The notes under the pieces are model-generated. The model saw nothing but the letters and a program-made list of their open reading frames with translations, was not told where the DNA came from and ran no database searches. A program made the position numbers and the translations under genes. DNA of 64,000 bases, from positions 186,001 to 250,000 of the forward strand of contig NZ_WHSB02000008.1 of NCBI RefSeq assembly GCF_010994755.1. The letters are read 5' to 3'. This document shows, piece by piece, positions 38,128 through 48,028 of the stretch (position 1 is its first letter; each line of letters starts with the position of its first letter). This DNA comes from Shinella lacus. Its GTDB lineage: Bacteria > Pseudomonadota > Alphaproteobacteria > Rhizobiales > Rhizobiaceae.

Positions 38128-38991
38128 ATGAGATGCGAACCAACGCCCTTTTGTTTTGGTTTTCTTGGCGCCCCTTACCTGGGAGAAGCACCCGTGGGCA
38201 AGCGAGGGCGGCTGGTTGGGGCCGCTAAGCTGATCGGCAGCTTCAGCCGCCCCTTGTTCGAGCGAACTGCGAACCGGGTTACCTTGACTCCGGATGGAAA
38301 TGACTTTCTTCCGACTGTGCAGGTCTCACTTGGATCGATCGAGAGCAAGGCTCAGTCGATGTTCGGGCGCCAGCGGGTCGAGCAGGTCACGCTGCTGGCG
38401 AGTCAGTTGATGTCGATGAGCTGGCTCCCGCAGGTTCTGGCTGCCTTCGAGATCGAAAATCCATCCATCCGAGTCAACCTTCTGATGGAGGGGGCGCAGC
38501 GAAACGCGGATCCGGATCTCATGATTAGATTCGGCGAGGAGCCCCATCTCGTCCGCCACCCGATGTGGCTCATGGGACTTTCGCATGTCGTAGTGTGCCG
38601 TCACGAAGACCTTGAGACATTGCAGACCATGGAAGATTTGCTGACCTTCCGTCTCTTCGACGTCGCCTCTCATGCCATGGGATGGACAGCACTCCTGAAC
38701 CACAACTTCGGTCCGGTGAGTGGACGGAGCACCAAACTGGAGGTGGTCGACACGACTCCTTTGGCGCTCATAATGGTGAGTCAGGGACTGGGACTGGCGA
38801 TCGGTCATCTTCCAGTCTGCGGTCCCCTCGCCGCATCGTTAGGACTCAGGATATGTCCACTGGTCGCGAAGACGCCCGGCCCAGGAAACTACTATTTGGA
38901 ACAGCCGGTCGGACGTCCGCAGCGGCCGGCCGTTCTCCGATTGGAACGTGCTCTTCAGGAGGCGGCACAGGCAGCCATGCGTGCAGCATGA
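38128..38991 (+). pseudogene. Remnant of a second LysR-family regulator, HTH lost
   Basis: The frame is open for 287 residues but LysR similarity begins only at RPLFERTANRVTLTPDG, the end of the DNA-binding domain; the helix-turn-helix itself is missing and the preceding ~40 residues look random. The effector domain that follows (SWLPQVLAAFEIENPSIRVN, SQGLGLAIGHLPV) is well preserved. No upstream piece of the HTH was found in other frames. Either a recent deletion removed the start or the remaining domain is expressed alone; the former is more likely. Confidence 0.65.
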
Positions 38992-40229
38992 CAACTGGCG
39001 GAACCGAACCCACGCTGCCGCCCTGGTCCGGGGAAGGCGTCGCCCGGCTGTAGTACTTTCTGAGCGGATGATCGCTGCGGTAGGAACGAATACCAATGGA
39101 TTGAAGATCAAGGAAGTCGTCCGGATCATCAACGATATCGCTAGTCGGTTGCAGGTTATCGGTCACTAACCCGTCTCGTGTCCGTGCTCCGTTTTCTCGA
39201 CCGGGCCGACGATGCCGCCTCCTGCCCGTATCGTCCTTTCCATCGCGTGGCATATCAGTCTCACAATTTCGACAGGCCGGGTTGCCGTCGTTATCCATTC
39301 TGCACTGACACCGTCCCCGATCGATCACCGACGGACGGGTCCGCTGCTGCTTAATCCGTAAGCGCGCGCCCCGCAGGTGACGACGACACGTTTGGGAAGG
39401 GTGGAGAGCAAGAGGGCGCGCATTCCGGACGTAACCACACTAGCGAAGTGGAGGGACGGCGGTTAGAAGCTCAGCGGGTGGCGGCACGAACGACCGAATT
39501 GAAGGCGCATTCCGGTGTCGGCCACTCGAATAGCAGACTGACCGCTCCCAGGAACCAAAGCCGGTGGTGTGAATGACCGATATGAAGGCGCAAAGCAGTC
39601 GTTCTGCGCTTTGCTGCGAAGCTGTCTTTTAAAGATCGACACCACACTCAAGGCCAAGATCAGATCTTATGATGTGATAGGATATGAACCTTCGACCCCG
39701 TCATTCAGTCGTTATGTTTGCGCCGAATTTCCCTGTGAGGGCAACTACCTGCTCTGGGGAATGGCCGAAAGGGGCCGAAAGCACCCGTTGTTTTCCGTTT
39801 CATCAGTTGGAAAAGCTACTGTTCGGACAAGCGCATACGCTACCTTCTTGAAGGAGGTGCCGTTCGGGATCGCGATGGAGTGCCTGGGATTGCTTTCCTT
39901 GCGCTGTCATAAGTAGCCCCATCGCCGATCATTCAGCTTTCGCCATGGATGCCTCTAAGATGCCACTGGTTGCGCCTCTGCCTCCACGATAAACCGTGCC
40001 CGCTCGTACGGCTCGAAGCTCCGGAAACGGCGCGCGTTGACGCCGTGCTCAAGCCATTCGATCCAATCGGCTTCCGCAAATTGTTTTAGATCAGATCTGT
40101 CGTTCCATACCTCTGTCCCGCCGCGCGAAGTGTCGTTACGGCCGCCCAAAGCTGGAGGTTTGGCGGTAACCGGCTTCAGCAACCGGACCGCATTCAGTTA
40201 GAAGAGCCGGCCCTTGCGGATCACAGCTT
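38992..40229 (+). other. Gene-poor, eroded region with a dispersed repeat
   Basis: About 1.2 kb without a gene I can support. It holds the second copy of the 103-bp repeat (39679-39781), two short similar stretches (GACCG-ATTGAAGGCGCA-like at about 39490 and 39578), and a minus-strand open frame of 75 codons starting at TTG 40182 that matches nothing I recognise. It looks like the scar between catabolic cargo and the defence island. Confidence 0.5.
39679..39781 (+). repeat. Dispersed intergenic repeat, copy B
   Basis: Pairs with 26611-26713, same orientation and same length (103 bases). The strongest identity is in CGACCCCGTC and GCGCCGAATTTCC. Non-coding in both places. Confidence 0.6.
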
Positions 40230-40769
40230 TCAGGCGTCCGGGATACGAAGCGGCTTAACGTATTTGGCGACATCGGCCGGGCGAGGAAACTTCTGACTTA
40301 AAAAGCCAAGGACGGTCGCGCAAAGTCCCAGCGACCAAGCGCACCGCGCGGGCGTAAAGGCTACCGCCTCATCGCACGGAACATCCTGGTTATCATCCTG
40401 AATATGGACCTTGTTGCGGAACTTGCGCAAGGCGTGCAGCTCGTCATAGATCCCTCCCTCAAGCTCGTCGAGCAGACCGTACTTGCGCATCACATCGATG
40501 ATGTTGTTGAGCTTGTCGATCTTTTTGCCTTCGATTTCCTGCCGGTCGGCTTCGGCAATGTTTGGCACACCTTCCCGATTGAAATTCTGTGCACGATAGA
40601 TGATTTGCCCCAGCGCTGCTTCGAGAATGGCCCCGACTTGCACCACCACGAGCTTATTCAAGCCGCCGTCGCCATTATGGTCACAGAGCGAGCGCAGAAC
40701 GCCAGCGTTGTAAACGAGGTTGTCCCCTACCTTGAAATCGCCAATGAAATTTGAAGGTATTTCGACCAT
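40230..40769 (-). CDS. HEPN-like protein encoded directly downstream of ietS
   Basis: 179 residues, mostly alpha-helical in character. The stretch ELHALRKFRNKVHIQ resembles the R-N-x-x-H/RX4-6H motif of HEPN-type proteins (DUF4145-like), placed after a long helical region as in that fold. HEPN proteins are often RNases or RNA-binding partners in toxin-antitoxin and defence systems. GGAGA lies about ten bases before ATG 40769; a TTG at 40787 is possible. The start is 18 bases after the ietS stop, so it is probably co-transcribed with ietAS. Family assignment is tentative. Confidence 0.6.
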   Translation of the reverse strand: MVEIPSNFIGDFKVGDNLVYNAGVLRSLCDHNGDGGLNKLVVVQVGAILEAALGQIIYRAQNFNREGVPNIAEADRQEIEGKKIDKLNNIIDVMRKYGLLDELEGGIYDELHALRKFRNKVHIQDDNQDVPCDEAVAFTPARCAWSLGLCATVLGFLSQKFPRPADVAKYVKPLRIPDA

Positions 40770-40787
40770 AATGTCTCTTCTCCCCAA

Positions 40788-43319
40788 TTATGGAGCGGCT
40801 CGTTGCGCCGGTCGCGGTTGAACGCGATTTCTCACCTGATCGTAAATTCTGAGCTCGCCAGGCATTTCGAGTGTGACGGCCAAACCGAAAGGAACCAATT
40901 CGTCAACGGCGCCGGCCGGATCGGGTTCCCTTTGAATTTTCAATCGCAAGCTCATACCGTCGGCGACGACCGCGGCTTGTTGCCCGCTCCACACCCGCAT
41001 AAAGACGGTCCCGCGATTGGTCTGGTTCCCATCCGGTTGCAATTGATCAGCGGAAACACCAAGACCCGCGATCTCGGCCGGATCGAGGATCTTCATCCTC
41101 ACAGCACGGTAGGATTTCCGACCGGGCACGACCGGTGTAAACCAGGCCAATGTGGCAGACACCGAGTGGGCACGTGCCTGTCCGCCGATGGCCGCCGGTA
41201 TCGGTACCAGTACATCGACGCTCCGCTCCCGCCCGAGCGAACCAACACACCAGAAGGTGGCGCGGTCCGCGGCACAGGCGACGGCATCGTCGCTGTCAAA
41301 TACACCATATCCCAGGAAGCGGCGAATGTTGTCCTTTTGACGCGGAGCCTGACCCTGGCCGAATGGCCCCAGTAGCTCTTTGACCAAGCCGGCCGCCGCA
41401 TTCGGCCAGCGCGCTGGGTGCACAAGCAGAGCCTTGATGAGGACGGCTCGCTGGGTATTGGTCAGCTGCAGAAATTCCTGACCGTAGGCCATTTCCAAAG
41501 CATCGTGGATGCGGTGCGCCGTTCGGGAAGCAAGTGCCGTTGCCGCACTCGTCCCGTTTGTGAACCCTTCGGCATTCTCGAGGCCGGGGCGTGGCGGCGC
41601 GGCAACTTTGAGGCCCGCTCCTCGACTTGCGCCCGCCGGCGCGACCGTGATGCTCTCGGCGTTGGCGACGACGCGGAGGTGTTCACGTGCGCCCGGCATA
41701 AGAATGTCCGGCTTAACGGAGCCTGCGAAGCCGGGCCCCAGGGCGCTGGACGGGTTCGCAATGTCGAGCTCGGAATAGGGGTTGACGTTAACGCGTGCCG
41801 AGGCTCGCTCAGCCGTCGGCACCCAATCCAGGTTTCTGGCACCGATGGTCAACCCATTGATCGTTTCGGACGGGGACAACAATCGACGGTCGGCGACCAC
41901 TGCTGCAACCGCGTTGAGCACGCCTCGGGCGCGCTGATCCGCATTGGCATCCTCGAACGCGACCCTGTTTGCGAAGGCCGCGACAGGGAATTGTGTCGTG
42001 ATATTGCCTGCGCTGACGAGGAAAAGGATACCGAAGCGGTATGCCAGCCTGTCGAGAAGTCTCGCCCAAGGCGACAGCTGGCCGTAGAATGGGCGCCGGA
42101 CATTTCCGAGTGAAATATTGATGATGATGACATGCGGAGCCGAGGGTTGATTGCCCGCGCGCATACGGATGACAGCCTGATAGATCAAATCGATGATCAG
42201 CCTATCCGGCGGAAAGCGGTCGTTGTCGCCTAGAACAGGGATGCAGTGCACTTGACGAGGCAGCGGCCGCTCCGACCTGTTGCGATCCCCGTGAACAATG
42301 AGGGAGGCCATGGCCGAACCATGATAGCGGTGCGCCACAAGCGCGCCGGGCTCTAGCCCGAAATGATCTTCCACGCTCAAATGCGGTTGAAGCAGCGGGT
42401 GCCCCGCGACGGGGACACCATCGAGAAGCGCAAGAATCGGAGCGGCGGCGACAGGTCCCGGCGCTGGCGCGGGAGCTGCCGGCAAAAGATCGCTGGCGTC
42501 AATACCGGTGACGACACTCTGCGGGCGAATGTGCATGATAGGCTCGACACCGGCCAGGCTGCCGGGGGCCCGCTCCACGATCGTCCGAATTGCCAAGACA
42601 GGCAGTTCGGCAAGGATGGCGTGATAAGCAATGTCATCCAGTCTGGCACGACTGAGAAGTCGACCGCCGCTCTGCCTTATCGCCTCCCCGACCGTTGCTT
42701 CACTGATCGCACCTGCCTCAGGGGATGCACGGAACACCAGTTCGATTTCAAGAGGAACCAGCTCGTCGTCCGCCCGCCCTTCGATCTCCTCAGCCAGGAC
42801 ATCCGCATCCAATCGCTGGACGCGATCGGCAGGACCCCAAACACGAAGGTCGCGAAGACAGGCAAAGACGTCCCGCCACGGCGTAAAGCCCTGTGGCAAC
42901 ACTCGGCCCGCCACCCAGGTTCGCCATAGCGACTCTATCTGTCGCAGTGCCCGCAAATCCGGTACAAGCAAGTAAGCGACGGGGGCCTTGTCGTCATCGC
43001 CCGGCAGCTCTTCCTCGTCGATAAGTTCGAGGCCCGGGACGTTGTTGATCGCTCGAGCAAAGGCGGCAATGCTGCCCTTGACCTCAAACACCAGGAGTCG
43101 CTCCGGCGCCAGCGCCGCCGGGTCGGTGCGCAGCGCGAGGCCGCCCGGATCGCGCTGAAGAACGTCAGTCAAGCGTTGGAATTGCGGGCCGAAGCGCTGG
43201 TTCTGGTCAGCGGTCGAGTTTGGTTGAGGGCCGCGAACGACTGCCGGCCGGCCGGGAACTCTCGGTTGCTGGTCGCTCGGATGCAGTCTCAGTATCGGTT
43301 TGGTCGGATCGCTCGCCAT
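40788..43319 (-). CDS. ietS: Subtilisin-like serine protease IetS
   Basis: 843 residues. The S8 catalytic triad is visible: Asp in LALLDGVP (about residue 300), His in YHGSAMAS (about 332) and Ser in NGTSAATA (about 590), with a ~290-residue N-terminal domain and a ~200-residue C-terminal domain. No signal peptide, so it is intracellular. Paired with the AAA ATPase just upstream, whose gene it overlaps by about 113 bases, it matches the ietA/ietS pair that stabilises Ti plasmid pTiC58 and has also been reported as an anti-phage system. The protease is the presumed toxin/effector. Confidence 0.88.
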   Translation of the reverse strand: MASDPTKPILRLHPSDQQPRVPGRPAVVRGPQPNSTADQNQRFGPQFQRLTDVLQRDPGGLALRTDPAALAPERLLVFEVKGSIAAFARAINNVPGLELIDEEELPGDDDKAPVAYLLVPDLRALRQIESLWRTWVAGRVLPQGFTPWRDVFACLRDLRVWGPADRVQRLDADVLAEEIEGRADDELVPLEIELVFRASPEAGAISEATVGEAIRQSGGRLLSRARLDDIAYHAILAELPVLAIRTIVERAPGSLAGVEPIMHIRPQSVVTGIDASDLLPAAPAPAPGPVAAAPILALLDGVPVAGHPLLQPHLSVEDHFGLEPGALVAHRYHGSAMASLIVHGDRNRSERPLPRQVHCIPVLGDNDRFPPDRLIIDLIYQAVIRMRAGNQPSAPHVIIINISLGNVRRPFYGQLSPWARLLDRLAYRFGILFLVSAGNITTQFPVAAFANRVAFEDANADQRARGVLNAVAAVVADRRLLSPSETINGLTIGARNLDWVPTAERASARVNVNPYSELDIANPSSALGPGFAGSVKPDILMPGAREHLRVVANAESITVAPAGASRGAGLKVAAPPRPGLENAEGFTNGTSAATALASRTAHRIHDALEMAYGQEFLQLTNTQRAVLIKALLVHPARWPNAAAGLVKELLGPFGQGQAPRQKDNIRRFLGYGVFDSDDAVACAADRATFWCVGSLGRERSVDVLVPIPAAIGGQARAHSVSATLAWFTPVVPGRKSYRAVRMKILDPAEIAGLGVSADQLQPDGNQTNRGTVFMRVWSGQQAAVVADGMSLRLKIQREPDPAGAVDELVPFGLAVTLEMPGELRIYDQVRNRVQPRPAQRAAP

Positions 43320-44295
43320 TCAACACCTCGGGGCTAACTCTTGTTGCCCAGAGGTCCAGTTCTGAACGAAGTGCATCGTCGATGGAAAGCTCCCCCAAGC
43401 CCAATATTTGTCGTCTTCGCACGTTTTGGCAGAAATCCAAAGCCTCTGCAAAACTTACGGTACCCAATTTCGCGGCGATCGATTTCATCGCAGCCTTCGG
43501 CGCATCGGGCCACTGCGAGATAATGCGGTCAAGGAAGACCCCGATCCTCTGCCGGTCGGGTGCCGGGAAAGCGAGCCGCATCTGGAAGCGCCGCCAGACT
43601 GCCCGGTCCAGCAGCTCCGCGTGGTTGGTCGCGGCGATCACAACGACGTAGCTGGGCAGCTGGTCGAGCTGCATCAGCAGGAACGAGACAACGCGTTTGA
43701 TCTCGCCGGTCTCATGGGTATCGCCACGTTCCTTGCCGATCGAATCGAACTCATCGAAGAAGAGAACGCTCGGGCGCGTGCGCACATAGTCGAAGAGCTT
43801 CCGCAAACGGGCATTCGTTTCGCCCAAATAGCTTCCTATCAAGGCATCGTAACGGACAACGAAAAACGGCAGCCCGAGTGCCTCCGCCACCGCTTCGGCG
43901 AAGGAGGTCTTGCCGTTGCCTGGTGGTCCAGAGAGCAGGACCCGATGGCGCGGCTCATAGCCGTGAGCGCGTAAGACGTCGGCGCGCGTGTGTTCTTCGA
44001 TGAGCTGACGCCCGCCCTGCTCCACCGGAAGCGGAAGCATCAGCTGGTTGAGCTGAAGCCGTGGCTCGAGCTCGAGTATTGTGTCTTTACCCGAACCTGC
44101 CGGACTGGAGGCGGCAGTCAGCGCCGGTGGTGTTACGGCGACCGTTGAGAGCGCCCGCTCGAGCCGATCGGCGACGATGTGGTGGTTTTGTGCCCGCTCT
44201 TCAGCGACCAGCGCTTCCGTTGCGGATTTCAGCATCGCCCGATCGCCGGACGCACCGGCGCGTACAAGGGAAATGAGGAGATCGCTTCGGGCCAT
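43207..44295 (-). CDS. ietA: AAA+ ATPase IetA
   Basis: 362 residues. Walker A GPPGNGKTS, Walker B VLFFDEFDSIG, sensor 1 VIAATNHAE and arginine finger region VWRRF are intact, after an ~90-residue N-terminal helical region; the C-terminal tail is rich in Ser, Thr, Arg and Pro and lies in the overlap with ietS. ATG 44295 (MARSDL) is the best start. In pTiC58 the homologous ATPase counters the protease. Together they act in plasmid maintenance and possibly in phage defence. Confidence 0.88.
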   Translation of the reverse strand: MARSDLLISLVRAGASGDRAMLKSATEALVAEERAQNHHIVADRLERALSTVAVTPPALTAASSPAGSGKDTILELEPRLQLNQLMLPLPVEQGGRQLIEEHTRADVLRAHGYEPRHRVLLSGPPGNGKTSFAEAVAEALGLPFFVVRYDALIGSYLGETNARLRKLFDYVRTRPSVLFFDEFDSIGKERGDTHETGEIKRVVSFLLMQLDQLPSYVVVIAATNHAELLDRAVWRRFQMRLAFPAPDRQRIGVFLDRIISQWPDAPKAAMKSIAAKLGTVSFAEALDFCQNVRRRQILGLGELSIDDALRSELDLWATRVSPEVLNGERSDQTDTETASERPATESSRPAGSRSRPSTKLDR

Positions 44296-44494
44296 ATCGA
44301 TCGCGTTTCTGAAGGTTCTGGACTTAAACTCGCGGCAACGCGAATCGTAACTCAAATAGTTGAAAAAGTCTTCTCATGCCTACCGGTCGCAGGCCGCAGG
44401 GCAGGTCTATACATGAAATAATGGCCTCGCAACCAGTCGCATGGAATCGCGCTGCGCCCGCTCATCGGCTGAAATTCTGCCGAATGAGCAAAGC

Positions 44495-45760
44495 TCAGCC
44501 CAGAGACTCGAGCCGCTCGCCGAATCCCCGACGAATTCCCACACAGTCCTCGCAAAGCCTGAGCGACGGAACGCCGGGCATGGCTTCTGCGGCGTTTGCG
44601 ATCCGGTAATCCGTGATCGGTTCATCGCCGCACGAAGAACAGACCAGTGCGCTCTTTTCGTTCTCGATCATGATGCGTGCTAGTGCGCCAAGACGGGGCT
44701 CGACGCGATCCACGATCGAAAACCACATGTCGGAATGCGGTCCGATTTTCTCCATGTGCAATTCGAGATCCACAGGGTGAGCGGCCGCCAACCACGCCCG
44801 AGCGACTTCCCGGCGAGAATGATCGTTGCTGACCAAAGTCTCGTAAAGCCTAATCAGCAATTGCCACGACTGCCGCGGCAAGACCTGGTGCATCTGCCTA
44901 TAGTGTTCAAGGTTCACCGCAAAACGAATCCCGCCGCTATAGGCCTCCTGGACTGTTCCGATGCAATAGGCGCGAAGGTCCTGCTGGATATCCGGTTCTG
45001 TCATCGTCGCCATGAAGGCGTGGTCGTATCGCCACGGATGCGTCTCGACCTCGTACCGCCAGAGATCCAAATAGCCGGAGCTTTGGAGAACATCGGCGAT
45101 GTGCCTATCCCATTCGGGATGGTCTTTGATCAGCCGGGCGAGATCCTGAAAGCTTTCGACGGTTGGGTCGAGCGATCGGGCTACATCAAGGACTTCGTTC
45201 TGGGCCTTATGCGTCATCGCGATTGGATTTGGACGCCGGGCCATCGTCTCGATCTCTTCTTGCGATACAACCTCCGTCTGCAACGCCAGCTCGACCAAGA
45301 GCGGACTGACCCGCAAACCCTCAGGCGAGCAGTAATCTTGGTCTCTCACTAGTTGGATACCGACGCTCTGATAGGCCCGGGCGACCAGCCTCGAGCAAAA
45401 CAGACGTTTGGTGCGAAGTTTTGGGCCTCCTGTAACCAAGGCCACTGCCTCAGGTAGCGAATATCGCGTCCCAATCTGGGATCTGGCGTAATCGGCGACC
45501 TGGGCGATCACGTGAGCGGGCAAAGGGGTCTTCAGCCGAAAGGCAGAGACTTTCTCATCGTCTTCAAAAAACTCGCGCTGGATGTTCCGGGCTTGGACAC
45601 CATCCATTGTCGAATCGATGAATGATCACTGCTCAACACAGACCATCGCATGAGAAACGACACCCCTTGTCGCCCGGCGAATGAACTTGCTCCCCTTTCC
45701 CGGCCGAGCAGTCAGGATGATGTCGCCCGGGAGGAGGCTCTCGATTTTGATCCGTCTCAC
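44495..45760 (-). pseudogene. Permuted papain-like (YiiX/NlpC-type) protein split by an in-frame TGA
   Basis: From GTG 45760 the frame reads VRRIKIESLLPGDIILTAR, then a histidine motif VVSHAMVCVEQ, then TGA at 45626-45628, and continues in the same frame as SFIDSTMDGVQARN through the cysteine motif KRLFCSRLVARAYQSVGIQL to a stop at 44495. Lipid-remodelling and NlpC/P60-type permuted papain enzymes have exactly this order: LxPGDI, SHA histidine, GVQ, then the FCSxLV cysteine. A single base change (GGA to TGA) would explain the break. The rest (370 codons from ATG 45607) has a C-terminal CxxC-containing segment (VCSSCGDEP and CEDC), probably a zinc site. Position in the defence island suggests a protective role. 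Confidence 0.7.
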
Positions 45761-45844
45761 AGAGGTTTCCTTTTGCGATCAACTCGTCCGATGCCATTTT
45801 TTATCCCGTCTGGCGGGATAGCGGCGGAGCAAACAGCCTCGGCC

Positions 45845-47836
45845 TCAGTCGCCGGGGTCGCCTTCGGTGTCGGCTTTCTCTTTTCCGGCTTTGACGATGG
45901 ACGACTTCAGAAGCGCGATCTTCTGTTCGATTTCTTCGGCAGAAACCTCGACGCGCAGGCGCTCCTGAATGAAGTTAAGCCGACCTTCGCAATCTCGCAC
46001 GATTTCGGCCCAAGTTTTTACCCAGACCTTGTGGTTCTCCTTGTCGAGGAAAAGGCCCACAGGCCTGCCGGTCTGCGTGACCCGGTCCTTGACGTAGTCA
46101 TCATACTCCGTCGTCACCAGGTAAAAATTCCACGCCGTGGACGTCGTTGAAAAGTCGGGCTGTTTGATCAAGGCTTGGACGTAGTCCTCAAGCTGATCCA
46201 GTTCTTTCCGGGTGACTGTCAGCGACGGGCGTTTCAACTCTATCAAAAGAAAATCGCGATGGCCGGGATCGGCATGCGGCACCATCCTGCCCATGAAAGA
46301 ATCGATGCGACCAATCTTACCATCGGGCTTGCGCCCTTTGCTTTTCCGGGACCGGGCCTTGCCGAGCTCCTCGGAGACGCGAGCCATGATTTTCGTCAGA
46401 CCCGATTCCTGCATCGTGAAATGGAAATTCTCGCCGAAGATCCAAGTGTTCTCGCCGACCAGAACATCGAGTTCGCCGCGCTCCTTGATGGTCGACCTGT
46501 GCTTCGGATCAAAGACCATCTCGCGCAATACCTGCAGGGTAACGACACGCTCGGCAATCAGGCTCGATGCCGAAATGATATGTGAGAGCTGCGTCCGGTC
46601 CAGAAGCTCTGAAAAGTCGTCCTGTTTGCTCTTTGGAAGGTTGAACACCGCCCGCAGGATGCGCGTCACCGATTCCGGATTGTGCGCCAGTGCTTCCTTC
46701 AGAAGACCCAAGGTTATCTTCTTGAGCGCATTTTCGGCTTTCTTGAAGTCACGCGAATAGGACTGGACGGCGTGGGTGGCGATATCGAACACTTGTCGTT
46801 CACGGCGCTCGATCTCATCCTTTGGGTCGCCCTCATAAGGATAGACGCCTGCTTCCTTCAACGACTGGATCAGTTCGCTTGATTTTTCGGCCTCGCGGTC
46901 CCGGAAGTAATCGCCGACCTCATCTCGGATATAGTCGACGACGCGGGTGAAGTCAGGATCACCGAGACCGTCAAGTTCAAGCAGGTTGGCGTTGGCGATC
47001 TCCTGAAAGAAAGGCGAATAGGCGTACACCGAAAATGAGTAGTCCGGCGCCGTGATGTTCGCCGGAAGCGTCCCCAGGACAACCCCAGTTTCTCCGCCGA
47101 AATGAATACGCCGGATGGAAACCTTCGACTTCCATTCGATCACCTTGAGCGAAAGGTCGCTGATGACGCGCGTCGCGCCGACAACGGACTTGGTCTTGAA
47201 GTCATGCGATCGCTCGATCGACGCCTTGGGATCGACCGGGATGCCGTCGTAGCGGATCTCCAAGTCTGGATATTGAAGCACGTAGGGTGCAAAGGTCGCG
47301 TTGAAATCGGCCCGGGCTTGCTCGCCAGTCAGCCATTCGAAGCCTTCCTTGAGATTTGTGAGCTCGACGACAGTGCCGGTCTCTGTCGCCGACACTTCGA
47401 TAGGCTCCGACACTGTCCCCGTATGCAGCTTGTCGGCGTCAACAGAGATCGACAGCGACAACCGCTTGCCGTCGCTTTCATAAACCGTGCTCCAGTTCGC
47501 CTTTTGGGCCAGCGAGAAGAACTTCAGACGGCCTTGGCCTTCTTTCCCATGGATGGCCCGCGAATGAACCTTGGTTTGCCGTGCCTGGCGTTTCCAGGAT
47601 TCACCCAGGCTTTCGAAATCATGCTCGGCCCGATCTCTTGGGATTCCAAGCCCATTGTCGCTAATTACAATGGACTGGACGCCGTCAAGCGGATTTCGCG
47701 GGAAATCGACGGAAACACTTGTCGCGTCCGCGTCCAAAGCGTTCCAGACAAATTCTGCGATGGCCTTGACCGGGTCGCGTGTGCTGGCCACCTTCTCGAG
47801 ATGGTCATGCTTGGCCTTGAGCGTGATTGTCGACAT
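45845..47836 (-). CDS. GHKL (Hsp90/MutL-type) ATPase with C-terminal putative PD-(D/E)XK nuclease
   Basis: 663 residues. The N-terminal ATPase shows the GHKL boxes: EFVWNALDADAT, VISDNGLGIP and HGKEGQGRLKF. Residues ~220-420 form a middle domain. Near residues 480-580 ELDVLVGEN and, further on, DFLLIELKRPSLTVTRKEL followed by DQLEDYV have the D-(x)n-ExK pattern of restriction-type nucleases, as in Shedu/DUF4263-like domains. A charged coiled-coil tail ends the protein. ATPase-nuclease fusions of this kind are frequent in bacterial defence islands; the mechanism of this one is unknown to me. Upstream lies a 192-base gap, downstream the broken papain-like gene. Confidence 0.75.
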   Translation of the reverse strand: MSTITLKAKHDHLEKVASTRDPVKAIAEFVWNALDADATSVSVDFPRNPLDGVQSIVISDNGLGIPRDRAEHDFESLGESWKRQARQTKVHSRAIHGKEGQGRLKFFSLAQKANWSTVYESDGKRLSLSISVDADKLHTGTVSEPIEVSATETGTVVELTNLKEGFEWLTGEQARADFNATFAPYVLQYPDLEIRYDGIPVDPKASIERSHDFKTKSVVGATRVISDLSLKVIEWKSKVSIRRIHFGGETGVVLGTLPANITAPDYSFSVYAYSPFFQEIANANLLELDGLGDPDFTRVVDYIRDEVGDYFRDREAEKSSELIQSLKEAGVYPYEGDPKDEIERRERQVFDIATHAVQSYSRDFKKAENALKKITLGLLKEALAHNPESVTRILRAVFNLPKSKQDDFSELLDRTQLSHIISASSLIAERVVTLQVLREMVFDPKHRSTIKERGELDVLVGENTWIFGENFHFTMQESGLTKIMARVSEELGKARSRKSKGRKPDGKIGRIDSFMGRMVPHADPGHRDFLLIELKRPSLTVTRKELDQLEDYVQALIKQPDFSTTSTAWNFYLVTTEYDDYVKDRVTQTGRPVGLFLDKENHKVWVKTWAEIVRDCEGRLNFIQERLRVEVSAEEIEQKIALLKSSIVKAGKEKADTEGDPGD

Positions 47837-48028
47837 CGATGTCCCCGTGCTTGCTCAACACCAAGCAGACAGGCCGACAGGCTGTCAATCACAGTCTTTG
47901 TGGTTTCTACGCGACCGGCGCGTCGCCGTGAGCAGTCAAAGCCTGCCGGGACCCTCGGTCGGCCGTCAACGTTCGATCGATGGCGGCCGGCCTCTCCGCG
48001 GGGCCGAGGCACGCCCCGCCTGTCCCCT

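Noticed and set aside
39060..39170. Short plus-strand stretch resembling a chemoreceptor signalling segment (IKEVVRIINDIAS)
   Set aside because: Only about 15 residues fit, followed by unrelated sequence and a stop; too short to call a remnant.
39955..40182. 75-codon minus-strand frame before the HEPN-like gene
   Set aside because: Starts with TTG, no recognised motif, in eroded DNA; mentioned only in the regional entry.
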